From assembly GCF_002220865.2 (NCBI RefSeq), contig NZ_NHRJ02000001.1:496001-560000 (forward strand): a stretch of DNA of 64,000 bases, in the 5' to 3' direction. Each line of letters begins with the position of its first letter. Within the stretch, counting starts at the first letter, position 1. Below the pieces are notes generated by a model, which worked only from the letters and a program-made list of their open reading frames with translations, made no database searches and had not been told where the DNA came from. The DNA is from Paenibacillus xerothermodurans. Its GTDB lineage: Bacteria > Bacillota > Bacilli > Paenibacillales > NBRC-103111. A program made the position numbers and the translations under genes. Below, piece after piece: positions 1 to 8,406 of this stretch.

Positions 1-1209
1 GCGGCTCCGCGTTTGGCTGCGCTAACTACCGAGCAAAAGAACCGGGCACTCCAGATCATGGCGGACGCGCTCATCACGGAAACGCCATCGATCATAAGGG
101 CGAATGGCGAGGATCTGCAGCGCGGCAAAGATAACGGCATCAGCCAATCTCTGCTCGACCGGCTGGCTTTGAACGAACAGCGGGTAAGCGCAATGGCCGA
201 AGGGCTGCGCCAAGTGGTAGAGCTTCCGGACCCGATTGGCGATACGCTGGAGGAGTTCACCCGTCCCAATGAGCTGCACATTCGCAAAGTGAGGGTTCCT
301 CTCGGGGTAATAGGCATGATTTATGAGGCTCGCCCGAATGTGACCGTAGATGCCGCAGGCCTATGCCTGAAAACGGGGAATGCGGTGGTGCTGCGCGGCG
401 GTTCATCCGCTCTCTCCTCCAATACGCGTATTGTGGAGGTTTTGCATGATGCGTTATCCCGCTCCGAGGTGCCGGTCGACGCGATACAGCTTATCACAGA
501 CCCAGACCGTGCTTCGGTTGACGAGATGCTCAAGCTCAATGGACTGCTCGACGTGCTGATCCCCCGGGGAGGCCATTCGTTGATACAGAATGTAGTGCGA
601 AATGCCAGTGTGCCTGTGATTGAGACCGGCGCCGGAATTTGCCATACTTATATTGACGAATCGGCGGTGTACGAAATGGCGCTGCAAATCGCCATCAATG
701 CCAAAGTGCAGCGGCCGTCCGTTTGTAACTCCATGGAGACGTTACTCCTGCATGACAGCTTCGCCGCACGCTATCTGCCATCCCTGGCCGATCAATTCTC
801 AGGGCTTTATGTCGAGCTGCGCGGCTGCCCGAAGGCCCGTCAATTCGTGCCCGTGATCAAAGAAGCGACTGCCGAAGATTGGGACACGGAATACAATGAT
901 TATATTCTCAACGTACGTATCGTGGACAGCCTGGACGAAGCGCTCGCACACATCCGGCAGCACAGCACAATGCATTCGGAATGTATCGTGACGGAGGATG
1001 CAGTTCACGCCGCCCGCTTTTTGCAGGAGGTTGACGCTGCCGCTGTTTATCACAACGCGTCCACACGCTTTACCGACGGATTTGAGTTCGGCTTCGGCGC
1101 AGAAATCGGCATCAGTACCCAAAAACTCCATGCGCGCGGCCCGATGGGTCTGCCTGCGTTAACGTCTACCAAATACTGTGTCAGCGGAAACGGTCAAATT
1201 CGCACCTAA
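1..1209 (+). CDS. proA: Glutamate-5-semialdehyde dehydrogenase (gamma-glutamyl phosphate reductase), 5'-truncated
   Basis: Second step of proline synthesis: NADPH-dependent reduction of gamma-glutamyl phosphate to glutamate-5-semialdehyde in the cytosol. The reading frame is open from the first base of the window (AAPRLAALTTEQKN), so the true start lies upstream. A TTG at position 13 is only the first possible start codon inside the window. About 402 codons are visible against the usual 415 or so, so little is missing. The catalytic cysteine sits in RPSVCNSMETLLL (codon near 724), and the C-terminal FGFGAEIGISTQKLHARGP block is typical of the family. proC follows closely. proB, normally just before proA, would be outside the window. 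Confidence 0.96.
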   Translation, partial: AAPRLAALTTEQKNRALQIMADALITETPSIIRANGEDLQRGKDNGISQSLLDRLALNEQRVSAMAEGLRQVVELPDPIGDTLEEFTRPNELHIRKVRVPLGVIGMIYEARPNVTVDAAGLCLKTGNAVVLRGGSSALSSNTRIVEVLHDALSRSEVPVDAIQLITDPDRASVDEMLKLNGLLDVLIPRGGHSLIQNVVRNASVPVIETGAGICHTYIDESAVYEMALQIAINAKVQRPSVCNSMETLLLHDSFAARYLPSLADQFSGLYVELRGCPKARQFVPVIKEATAEDWDTEYNDYILNVRIVDSLDEALAHIRQHSTMHSECIVTEDAVHAARFLQEVDAAAVYHNASTRFTDGFEFGFGAEIGISTQKLHARGPMGLPALTSTKYCVSGNGQIRT

Positions 1210-1234
1210 CTCAAAAAGGGGTTTTGAAGAAACT

Positions 1235-2101
1235 ATGCCTTTATCTTTATCTAACGCAATGATTACTTTCGTGGGCGCAGGTTCCATGGCCGAAGCGATT
1301 ATCCGCGGCTTGACGTCTCAGGGGCAAGGAGACCCGGCACGCATCACCGTGCTGAACAGGCAGGACAGGTCCCGCCTTAACGCTTTGCAGCAGACTTACG
1401 GCGTGAGTTATGCGGTCGAGCCGGCTGACAAGGACGGTGCCATCGCACAGGCTGATGTTGTTGTGGCGGCGTTTAAGCCAAAGGATGCCATCGAAGGCAT
1501 TACCGCGCTGCGCCCGCTTCTCCGCCGTTCGCAGCTGCTAATCTCCGTTATCGCCGGTCTGTCCACATCTACTATTCAGTCGATTTTGCACACAACAGAC
1601 CAGCCGATCGTGAGAACGATGCCGAACACATCCAGCTCCATCGGGCTGGGGGCTACCGGGCTCTCCTTCACTGCCGCCGTATCTGAGGAGCAGCGGCAGC
1701 TGGCGGTGGATATGTTTTCGTCCGCCGGCATCGTTACAGTGGTCGAGGAAGCACAGCTGGACATCGTGACCGGCGTGTCGGGCAGCGGTCCCGCTTACAT
1801 TTACTATATGATGGAAGCTATGATCGAGGGAGGCATACGAGGCGGACTATCGCCGGAGGCTGCAAAACAGCTCACGGTGCAGACCGTGCTTGGCGCAGCG
1901 AAAATGGTTGAATTGACCGGAGAAGAGCCGTCCCAGCTTCGCCGCAAGGTAACGTCCCCGAACGGTACTACCCAAGCTGCACTTGAAACTCTGCAGAGTC
2001 ACGACTTCTCCGCCGCAGTAACCAAGGCTGTGCTGCGTGCCGCTGAAAGAGCGGGCGAACTCGGTCAAGCGATCAGTACGCAAGCTTCGTCGCAAAAATA
2101 A
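1235..2101 (+). CDS. proC: Pyrroline-5-carboxylate reductase
   Basis: Last step of proline synthesis: NAD(P)H-dependent reduction of 1-pyrroline-5-carboxylate. The product is 288 residues. An N-terminal Rossmann motif reads FVGAGSMAEAII, and the C-terminal dimer domain contains VSGSGPAYIYY and KVTSPNGTTQAALE. I chose the ATG at 1235 because an AAGGGG-type ribosome binding site lies about 13-18 bases upstream and the Rossmann strand then starts about ten residues in. An upstream start at 1178 would overlap proA and add 19 residues with no family character. The gene starts 25 bases after proA, and mtnW begins only 44 bases after it, so all five genes to 4774 may form one transcript. Confidence 0.95.
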   Translation: MPLSLSNAMITFVGAGSMAEAIIRGLTSQGQGDPARITVLNRQDRSRLNALQQTYGVSYAVEPADKDGAIAQADVVVAAFKPKDAIEGITALRPLLRRSQLLISVIAGLSTSTIQSILHTTDQPIVRTMPNTSSSIGLGATGLSFTAAVSEEQRQLAVDMFSSAGIVTVVEEAQLDIVTGVSGSGPAYIYYMMEAMIEGGIRGGLSPEAAKQLTVQTVLGAAKMVELTGEEPSQLRRKVTSPNGTTQAALETLQSHDFSAAVTKAVLRAAERAGELGQAISTQASSQK

Positions 2102-2145
2102 ACAGCAGCGCCAATATTTCAAACAGAGAGCTGGGTGAACAAAGC

Positions 2146-3477
2146 ATGAATTCATACTGTGTGGCTACATACCGCTGCTTTGACGAAAAAGCGGATTTTA
2201 ACAAAAAAGCGCTCGGCATTGCAGTCGGTCTTACCGTAGGAAGCTGGACCGATCTGCCGGAGGCAAAAAAGGCCGCGATGGAACGCCATCTCGGTCAGGT
2301 CATCAGTGTAAGCGTACATGAGCCCGACGGACCGGGGGAAACCGCTGCAGACCGTTATGCCGATATCGAAATCGCATATCCTGACGTGAATTTCAGCCGG
2401 GACATTCCTGCCCTACTCGTCACCGTGTTCGGGAAGCTGTCGATGGACGGACGGATCAAATTAATCGACCTTTCCTTCTCTGAAGATTTTCTGTCCGGCT
2501 TCCCCGGGCCGAAGTTTGGGATGCAGGGCGTACGTGAGCTCCTTGGTGTGCACGACCGGCCTCTGTTAATGAGCATTTTCAAATCGGTCATCGGGCATGA
2601 TCTTTCCACACTGCGCGAGCAATTTTATTTGCAGGCCGCGGGCGGCGTCGACCTGATTAAGGACGATGAAATTTTATTTGAAAATCGACTCACCCCAATC
2701 GAACGACGGGTAGAGGCGTGCATGCAGGCTGCAGAGCAAGCCAAGCGCAAGACCGGGCAAAAGCTGCTGTATGCCGTGAACTTGACAGGCCCCACGTTCA
2801 ATTTGTTGGATCAAGCCAGAAAGGCGATCGCAAGCGGGGCTAACGCCCTGCTGTTCAACGTGCTGGCGTATGGCTTCGACGTGCTAAGCGAGCTCAGCCG
2901 CCACCCCGATATTACAGTGCCGATCATGGCACATCCCGCGTTGGCCGGCGCGTATTATCCGTCCCCGTATCACGGCATTGCGGCTAACGTGCTGCTGGGT
3001 AAGCTGATGCGGCTGGCTGGTGCGGACCTGGTGCTGTTTCCTTCGCCTTATGGCTCTGTCGTTATGCCGCTCGCAGAAAATATGGCGATCAAGCACGCGC
3101 TGCTTACCGAGCAAGCGGAAGACTATCGCTTCAGCGGCACGGGAGCTGACTCAGATAACGCAGTATCCAAGCCAGCGGGCGCATCGGCAGGAGCCGATGG
3201 CAAGCGCAGTACTTTGACACTCCAAACCAGTTTCCCGGTGCCTTCCGCAGGCATTCATCCGGGGATCGTTCCACTGATCGTCAAGGATTTCGGTGAGCAG
3301 GTAGTGGTTAATGCCGGCGGCGGCATTCATGGTCATCCGATGGGCACGATTGCAGGGGGCCGCGCCTTCCGTCAGGCTATCGCCGCGTGCCAAGCTGGCA
3401 TCCCGCTGCAGCAATACGCCGCTCAAGGCCATGCGGAGCTGCAGGCAGCTATCGACACTTGGGGGATTAAGCAATGA
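2146..3477 (+). CDS. mtnW: 2,3-diketo-5-methylthiopentyl-1-phosphate enolase (RuBisCO-like protein)
   Basis: Methionine salvage enzyme that enolises 2,3-diketo-5-methylthiopentyl-1-phosphate. It belongs to the RuBisCO-like (form IV) family and does not fix carbon dioxide. The KDDE metal-site motif is intact in GGVDLIKDDE (Lys near residue 172), and the family blocks GLTVGSWTDLP, PGPKFG, LFPSPYGSV and NAGGGIHGHP are present. At 443 residues it is about 30 longer than the Bacillus subtilis protein as I remember it; the extra length is a Ser/Ala/Gly-rich segment at about residues 330-361. The stop overlaps the mtnX start in an ATGA. No S-box (SAM) riboswitch is visible upstream, where only 44 bases separate it from proC. 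Confidence 0.93.
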   Translation: MNSYCVATYRCFDEKADFNKKALGIAVGLTVGSWTDLPEAKKAAMERHLGQVISVSVHEPDGPGETAADRYADIEIAYPDVNFSRDIPALLVTVFGKLSMDGRIKLIDLSFSEDFLSGFPGPKFGMQGVRELLGVHDRPLLMSIFKSVIGHDLSTLREQFYLQAAGGVDLIKDDEILFENRLTPIERRVEACMQAAEQAKRKTGQKLLYAVNLTGPTFNLLDQARKAIASGANALLFNVLAYGFDVLSELSRHPDITVPIMAHPALAGAYYPSPYHGIAANVLLGKLMRLAGADLVLFPSPYGSVVMPLAENMAIKHALLTEQAEDYRFSGTGADSDNAVSKPAGASAGADGKRSTLTLQTSFPVPSAGIHPGIVPLIVKDFGEQVVVNAGGGIHGHPMGTIAGGRAFRQAIAACQAGIPLQQYAAQGHAELQAAIDTWGIKQ

Positions 3478-4136
3478 CAAGCAAGAAAGTCATATTCTGT
3501 GATTTTGACGGCACTATTACGGTGAACGACAACATTGTGGCGATCATGCAACATTTTCAACCTCCCGGCTGGGACACGCTGGTCGATCAAATTGTCTCGA
3601 AACAAATCTCGATCAGCGAGGGCGTTGGTCGCATGTTCGCGCTGCTGCCTACGGCTCGCAAGAAAGAGATCGTGGACTACGCAATCAACAATGTAACAAT
3701 AAGAGAGGGATTCCCTGATCTGTTAGCGTACTGCAAGCAGCAAGGGATTGAATTTTTGGTCACTAGCGGAGGCATAGATTTCTTCGTCTATCCGGTGCTG
3801 TCGGCATTCCCTATTCCCAGACAAAATATTTACTGTAACGGCAGTAATTTTGGCGGCAGCCATATCGAGATTTTGTGGCCGCATGCTTGTGACGACCAAT
3901 GCGATAACGAGTGTGGCATGTGCAAAACAACCATCATCCGGCGCTATGACAACGAAACGTACGAGCGAATTTTAATCGGTGACAGTGTTACGGATTTTGC
4001 AGGCGCAAAGCTCGTGGATACCGTGTTTGCCAGATCTCATTTGATCGATTTGTGCGAAGAACTAAAGCTAAATTATTACCCGTTCGAGGACTTCCATGAA
4101 GTTGTGGCCCGACTAAAGGAGCTGGACAAATCATGA
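3474..4136 (+). CDS. mtnX: 2-hydroxy-3-keto-5-methylthiopentenyl-1-phosphate phosphatase
   Basis: HAD-superfamily phosphatase that acts directly after MtnW in methionine salvage, giving the acireductone precursor. The product has 220 residues. HAD motif I is DFDGTIT near the N-terminus (nucleophile Asp10 and acid Asp12), and motif IV is ILIGDSVTDF in the C-terminal third. The cysteine cluster CDDQCDNECGMCK in the cap region is a recognisable feature of MtnX proteins. Start and stop overlap both neighbours as ATGA, which indicates translational coupling across mtnW-mtnX-mtnB. Confidence 0.93.
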   Translation: MTSKKVIFCDFDGTITVNDNIVAIMQHFQPPGWDTLVDQIVSKQISISEGVGRMFALLPTARKKEIVDYAINNVTIREGFPDLLAYCKQQGIEFLVTSGGIDFFVYPVLSAFPIPRQNIYCNGSNFGGSHIEILWPHACDDQCDNECGMCKTTIIRRYDNETYERILIGDSVTDFAGAKLVDTVFARSHLIDLCEELKLNYYPFEDFHEVVARLKELDKS

Positions 4137-4774
4137 ATAATGCAGTGCGCTTGGAAGAGAAGCAGCAGGCGTTCGCCGAACTGCGGGAGGTCAAGACAAC
4201 CCTCGCAGCCAAAGGATGGTTCCCCGCGACCAGCGGCAACCTCTCCATTCGTGTCGGAGATTTCACGCCCGAACAGTTCACCTTCGCCATTACGGCGAGC
4301 GGAAAAGACAAATCTGTCAACACTCCGTCCGACTTTCTGCTGGTAGACGGCCATGGACAGCCTGCGGAGAAGACGGACTTAAAACCGTCCGCAGAGACAC
4401 TGATCCACTGCGAGATTTACCGCGCTACCGGCTGCGGTGCAATTTTTCACGTACATACGGTGTTTAATAATTTGGTGTCCGAGCTGTTCTGGGACCGCAA
4501 ATCGATTCCTGTGGACGGCGTCGAACTAATCAAGGGCTTCAATATATGGGAAGAGGAAGCTACAATTGAAGTCCCTATCCTGCCGAATTATGCGGATATT
4601 TCGCGGATAGCCGTACTGGTCAAAGACGTTATTCTGCCTCGTGTCCCCGGCATTATGCTGCGGAAGCACGGGATCTACGCATGGGGCGCAAATGCATTCG
4701 AAGCCAAACGCCACCTGGAGGCATTCGAATTTCTATTCGAATATGTGTACCGGTTGGAACTGCTGAAAAAGTAA
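4133..4774 (+). CDS. mtnB: Methylthioribulose-1-phosphate dehydratase
   Basis: Zinc-dependent class II aldolase/adducin-fold enzyme that dehydrates 5-methylthioribulose-1-phosphate to the MtnW substrate. The product has 213 residues. Visible features are the phosphate-binding ATSGNLS loop, the metal-binding HVHT motif and the downstream His in RKHGIYAWG. A Shine-Dalgarno AAAGGAG lies ten bases before the ATG, inside the end of mtnX. It is the last gene of the unit and is followed by a strong terminator. mtnD, which often closes this operon in Bacillus, is not here, nor are mtnA or mtnK, so acireductone dioxygenase must be encoded elsewhere. Confidence 0.93.
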   Translation: MNNAVRLEEKQQAFAELREVKTTLAAKGWFPATSGNLSIRVGDFTPEQFTFAITASGKDKSVNTPSDFLLVDGHGQPAEKTDLKPSAETLIHCEIYRATGCGAIFHVHTVFNNLVSELFWDRKSIPVDGVELIKGFNIWEEEATIEVPILPNYADISRIAVLVKDVILPRVPGIMLRKHGIYAWGANAFEAKRHLEAFEFLFEYVYRLELLKK

Positions 4775-4794
4775 AAACAAAACAGCACAATACA

Positions 4795-4850
4795 CCCCTC
4801 TGAGTGGGCGCGTACGATTATCACGCCAGATGTCAGAGGGGCGTTTTTTA
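4795..4850 (+). terminator. Rho-independent terminator of the pro-mtn unit
   Basis: A perfect 9-bp stem, CCCCTCTGA (4795-4803) with TCAGAGGGG (4833-4841), is followed by GCGTTTTTTA. It lies 20 bases after the mtnB stop. Between it and the end of helD at 4993 I see no gene or further signal. Confidence 0.85.
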
Positions 4851-4992
4851 TTTGCGATGTGAGTGTGCGGCAACCTTTGACGCTCAGCGTACACGGGCAT
4901 CCTATTTCATTGCCAGGCCGCGCGGCTCACTCACCAAGGGGCACTCCACCTCGCGCCGAGTCCTATTAAACAGCACCCAGACCCTAGTAGAA

Positions 4993-7347
4993 TCACACCA
5001 TCAGGGATTCCACTTTATAAGTATCGGCAGGCTGTGTCGTGATAAAGACGCTCGGCTCGCCCACCGAATAGATGTGTAGAAGATGCATCGCACGTGTGCA
5101 CGCGGTGTAAAACAGCTTCCGCTCCTGCTCACGGCTGTACCGCTCATTCGAACCGTTGTAGATGATAACCGCGTCAAATTCAACGCCTTTTGCCAAATAC
5201 GCTGGGAGCACCAACGTACCTTTTTCAAAAGACGGTGTATGCTTTGTAACCAATCCCAGCCGCACGCGTTGGCTTAACGCCTCGTATGCCTCGGCACTCT
5301 CTGCCGCCGTTTGACAAATCACGGCAATCGAGTCATAGCCTTCCGTGCGCAAAGCTGTGATATCTGCCACTATTTTATCGTGTAGTGCCTTGTGATCCGC
5401 CACCGCAATGACCATAGGCTGTTCACCCGATCGATTGAATGGAACTATCTCCTCACCGCCAGGCACCATACCCTGGCTGAATTTCACGATTTCCCGAGTA
5501 GACCGGTAACTGCGGGTAAGGCGGATAAATTCAGTGTGATCAGGACCGTACAGCGCAGCAATCGGGTCATAATCGCTGAGAGCTGAAGCATGAGCGTAGA
5601 TCGACTGATTTAAATCACCCAGCGCCGTCATCCGGCTCCGTGGAAATAGACGTTTGAGAAATTCCAACTGAAACGGCGAATAATCTTGTGCTTCATCTAC
5701 AATCACATGCCTTACGGAGGTGTTCGTTTGAAAGCCGAGCAATAGCTCTTGCAAATACAGGTAAGGAGTCGCATCCTCATACGCCAACTCCCCCCTGTCC
5801 AAACGCTCTAACGTCTGCCGGCATATCTCATGCCAGCGCTGAGGGGCGTCCTCCGCCACACCATTGAATATCCGTTCATCCGTGAACAATTGACGGTACA
5901 GGCTATACACATCGACAAAACGGAGGTTTTTCACCCGTGTTCGCAGAGGTTTTAATTTCTCCTGCAGCACCATCCGAGCGAGTATGTCCCTTTCTAGATG
6001 AAAATCATCGAACGTCTCGTCTTTATCCTTCTGAATTCGCCGCAGCTTGTTATGGGCACGAAGATAATCTTCCGCATCCAGCAGCTCTATCTCTTCCTCC
6101 ACCCAAGCCTCACGCCGCTGGCTTTTCTCGTAAGCCCGAATTTCTTCCAGCAGCCAATCCTTCATCAGCACCAACCGGTTACGCAAGCGAACGGAGGCAT
6201 CGAATGAATAAAATTTATCCCTCATTTGCTCCGATGTCACGATGCTCCCGCCGCGAAAACGCACTGGTGTAAACAGCATTCCTTCCCGTTCCAGCAAATC
6301 CTTGTACGTGCGTATCGCCAATAAATAATCTGCGGAGGATTTGTAGCGTATACCGCTCAATCTCACTTGATAACCAGGCTCGTCGGCCGCCGTGAGCACA
6401 TACTCCATCTGATTGAAAGGATCTTCCACCTCGAACCGCCGGCCAAGCCGCCTTTCCAGATACTCTTGGAACGTCGTTTGCTGCATGTTCTCTTCACCGA
6501 GCTCGGGCAGTACGGTAGCGACATAGCTGTTAAACATCGGATTCGGCGAAAAAAGCACCATTTGATCGGCCTGCAGCGTCTCCCGGTATTTATATAGCAG
6601 ATAGGCGACCCGTTGCAAAGCCGCAGACGTTTTTCCGCTGCCCGCGGCGCCCTGCACAATCAGCATCCGACTGCGGTCGTTACGGATAATCTGATTTTGC
6701 TCCTTTTGGATAGTGGCCACGATACTTCTCATTTGTGAATCGGAGGAGCGGCTCAGCACCTGCTGCAGCAGCTCATCCCCGATCGTGACACCAGTGTCGA
6801 ACATAAAGCGGATATCGCCGTCCCGGATCGCAAACTGCCTTTTCAGCAGCATTTCACCGCTCACTTCACCCGATGGCGTCTCAAACGCCGCATCTCCCGG
6901 TGAGTAATCGTAGTACAAACTGGATATCGGAGCACGCCAATCGTACACCAAATAATCGTTTTGCTCCTCGTCCAAAAAGGAAGCGATGCCCAAGTAAATA
7001 TGCTCGACCTTCTGTTGACCATTCTCCCGGAAATCAATGCGCCCAAAATAAGGCGACTGCTTCAGCCGTCTGAACTTACTCAGGGCGGACGCGGTATTGC
7101 GGTAACTGCGCTCACGCTCGGACAGAACTTCGGCCTGCTGCTTCATGCTTCTGTAGGTCTCCGCCAAATCATCATGCGTGCCCAGATTGACGGTAACATC
7201 GTCCCAGAAATGACGCCGAATGTCGACGACATCGGTTTTCACCGCACCGACTTCGGCTTCCAGACGTTCAATCCGTTCACCGATTTGCCCGGTTACCAAA
7301 TGTACGCGCTGCTGTTCCTCAATCCAATCGGTCTCCTGAATGCTCAT
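4993..7347 (-). CDS. helD: HelD-type superfamily I helicase-like protein, RNA polymerase recycling factor
   Basis: HelD is a UvrD-like ATPase that binds RNA polymerase and releases stalled or post-termination complexes in Firmicutes. The product has 784 residues. A long coiled N-terminal arm (about residues 1-110) precedes the helicase core, with Walker A GAAGSGKTSAALQRV, Walker B DEAQDYSPFQLEFLKRLF, GDLNQSIY, LTRSYRST and a C-terminal LFYTACTRAMHLLHIYS block. I placed the start at the ATG at 7347, with GAGG eight bases upstream. The longer frame to 7392 is unlikely because a sigma-A -10 element for this gene overlaps that ATG and no ribosome binding site precedes it. Confidence 0.9.
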   Translation of the reverse strand: MSIQETDWIEEQQRVHLVTGQIGERIERLEAEVGAVKTDVVDIRRHFWDDVTVNLGTHDDLAETYRSMKQQAEVLSERERSYRNTASALSKFRRLKQSPYFGRIDFRENGQQKVEHIYLGIASFLDEEQNDYLVYDWRAPISSLYYDYSPGDAAFETPSGEVSGEMLLKRQFAIRDGDIRFMFDTGVTIGDELLQQVLSRSSDSQMRSIVATIQKEQNQIIRNDRSRMLIVQGAAGSGKTSAALQRVAYLLYKYRETLQADQMVLFSPNPMFNSYVATVLPELGEENMQQTTFQEYLERRLGRRFEVEDPFNQMEYVLTAADEPGYQVRLSGIRYKSSADYLLAIRTYKDLLEREGMLFTPVRFRGGSIVTSEQMRDKFYSFDASVRLRNRLVLMKDWLLEEIRAYEKSQRREAWVEEEIELLDAEDYLRAHNKLRRIQKDKDETFDDFHLERDILARMVLQEKLKPLRTRVKNLRFVDVYSLYRQLFTDERIFNGVAEDAPQRWHEICRQTLERLDRGELAYEDATPYLYLQELLLGFQTNTSVRHVIVDEAQDYSPFQLEFLKRLFPRSRMTALGDLNQSIYAHASALSDYDPIAALYGPDHTEFIRLTRSYRSTREIVKFSQGMVPGGEEIVPFNRSGEQPMVIAVADHKALHDKIVADITALRTEGYDSIAVICQTAAESAEAYEALSQRVRLGLVTKHTPSFEKGTLVLPAYLAKGVEFDAVIIYNGSNERYSREQERKLFYTACTRAMHLLHIYSVGEPSVFITTQPADTYKVESLMV

Positions 7348-7391
7348 ACGATCGCCTCGCTTTGCATAAGTATGTAAAGTGGAACTGTTCA

Positions 7392-7421
7392 TAAATATTG
7401 AAAAAGGTTGACAACTGTCAA
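7392..7421 (-). promoter_or_regulatory. Sigma-A promoter of helD
   Basis: On the minus strand, TTGACA (7421-7416), an 18-base spacer and TATTTA (7397-7392) give a predicted start near 7385 and a leader of about 38 bases before the helD ATG. The -35 hexamer is one arm of the near-palindrome TTGACAACTGTCAA, whose other arm is the -35 of a plus-strand promoter. Confidence 0.6.
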
Positions 7422-7436
7422 TTTAAGTGCTAGAAT
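7408..7436 (+). promoter_or_regulatory. Strong sigma-A promoter, divergent from helD
   Basis: TTGACA (7408-7413), a 17-base spacer and TAGAAT (7431-7436) make a near-consensus promoter pointing away from helD. No annotated gene lies downstream on this strand; the next signal is a terminator at 7505-7535. Confidence 0.65.
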
Positions 7437-7442
7437 TATAAT

Positions 7443-7535
7443 GTATTTATTATGTCCGTTTTACTTACAAAATGTAAACAAATCATTATTATTTTAACAA
7501 TGTGGGCTTCCCTTTTCAAGAGGGAAGCCTTTTTT
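7443..7535 (+). ncRNA. Candidate short transcript between a strong promoter and a terminator
   Basis: From the predicted start near 7443 to the end of the U-tract the transcript would be about 93 nucleotides. Its first two thirds are AU-rich and unstructured by eye, and the 3' end is the terminator hairpin. A frame beginning at the ATG at 7452 runs through the terminator and lacks a ribosome binding site, so I do not treat it as coding. I do not recognise an RNA family. The call rests only on the promoter-terminator pair. Confidence 0.35.
7505..7535 (+). terminator. Rho-independent terminator, plus strand
   Basis: GGCTTCCC (7505-7512) pairs with GGGAAGCC (7522-7529) and is followed by six T residues. 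The T-run is only on the plus strand, so it does not serve pyrE or helD. Confidence 0.75.
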
Positions 7536-7570
7536 GCGTGCTATCATGTGTTTACCACTAAACGCCGTTA

Positions 7571-7610
7571 TAATAAAAACCTTAGCTGAGTGAATTCTCA
7601 CGCTAAGGTT
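7571..7610 (-). terminator. Rho-independent terminator of the pyr operon
   Basis: AACCTTAGC (7578-7586) pairs with GCTAAGGTT (7602-7610), a perfect 9-bp stem. Read on the minus strand it is followed by TTTTTATTA. It lies about 65 bases beyond the pyrE stop codon. Confidence 0.85.
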
Positions 7611-7674
7611 TGGGCTGCGCACTGCAGGCAACAAAGCCTGAGTAAGTGAGCAAGCGTCCATCGGCTAGTATTTT

Positions 7675-8331
7675 TTATTTCCCATACTCGCTTGGATTTA
7701 TTCTCCACGCTTGCAAAGCTGTAAGATCCTGCTGCTGAATGCTGCCTTGTTTTAATGCCACATCCAATAATACGGTATAGTTGGTCAGTGTTTCAAATGG
7801 AATACCGGCCTCACCGAACGCGCTGGCCGCTGTTTCAAATTGATAAGAGAATATCCCTAACACGCATAGTGCTTGTGCGCCTGCGCTGTTCACAGCTTGC
7901 GCCACCTTGAGCGAGCTGCCGCCGGTGGAGATGAGATCCTCGATGACGACCGTTTTTTGACCTGCGTGAATCGTGCCTTCGATCAGGTTCTCCTTGCCGT
8001 GACCCTTTGCTTTATCGCGCACGTATACCATCGGCAGGTTGAGCTTTTGCGCCACCCAAGCTGCGTGAGGTATACCTCCGGTGGCCGCGCCTGCGATCAC
8101 TTCGGTGTCGGGGAAATTAGCTCTGATCACAGAGACGAAGCCGTCAGCGATGAGTTCCCGGATTTCCGGGTAAGAAATGGTTAGCCGATTATCGCAATAT
8201 ATTGGAGATTTTAAACCGGAAGTCCAGGTAAAGGGCTGCTGCGGCCGCAACGCTACAGCCTTAATACGCAGCAGAGCTGAGGCGATCTGTTCAGCGAGCT
8301 CTGCGTTGCTTTGTATAGTTTTGGTAGTCAT
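7675..8331 (-). CDS. pyrE: Orotate phosphoribosyltransferase
   Basis: Transfers phosphoribose from PRPP to orotate to make OMP, the fifth pyrimidine step. The product has 218 residues and starts MTTKTIQSNAELA. The PRPP-binding motif VVIEDLISTGGS and the orotate-contact region around PIYCDNRLTISYP are present. I chose the ATG at 8331 because AAAGGAG lies nine bases before it; the upstream ATG at 8352 overlaps that ribosome binding site. It is the last gene of the operon, directly before the terminator. Confidence 0.95.
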   Translation of the reverse strand: MTTKTIQSNAELAEQIASALLRIKAVALRPQQPFTWTSGLKSPIYCDNRLTISYPEIRELIADGFVSVIRANFPDTEVIAGAATGGIPHAAWVAQKLNLPMVYVRDKAKGHGKENLIEGTIHAGQKTVVIEDLISTGGSSLKVAQAVNSAGAQALCVLGIFSYQFETAASAFGEAGIPFETLTNYTVLLDVALKQGSIQQQDLTALQAWRINPSEYGK

Positions 8332-8406
8332 TGGAGCGATCTCCTTTATCATCGATATTCCTTATTATTGGTAGTTGAAAAAATGGGTGGGCGTGCCGAT
8401 GCCTGT

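Noticed and set aside
2102-2145. A SAM (S-box) riboswitch before mtnW
   Set aside because: The proC-mtnW gap is only 44 bases, far too short for the aptamer, and no S-box motif is present.
2146-3477. A true carbon-fixing RuBisCO large subunit
   Set aside because: The sequence matches the MtnW enolase branch, and mtnX and mtnB are directly downstream.
7452-7589. A frame of about 45 codons starting MSVLLTKCKQ after the plus-strand promoter at 7408
   Set aside because: It has no ribosome binding site and runs through the terminator hairpin at 7505-7535, so a full transcript is unlikely.
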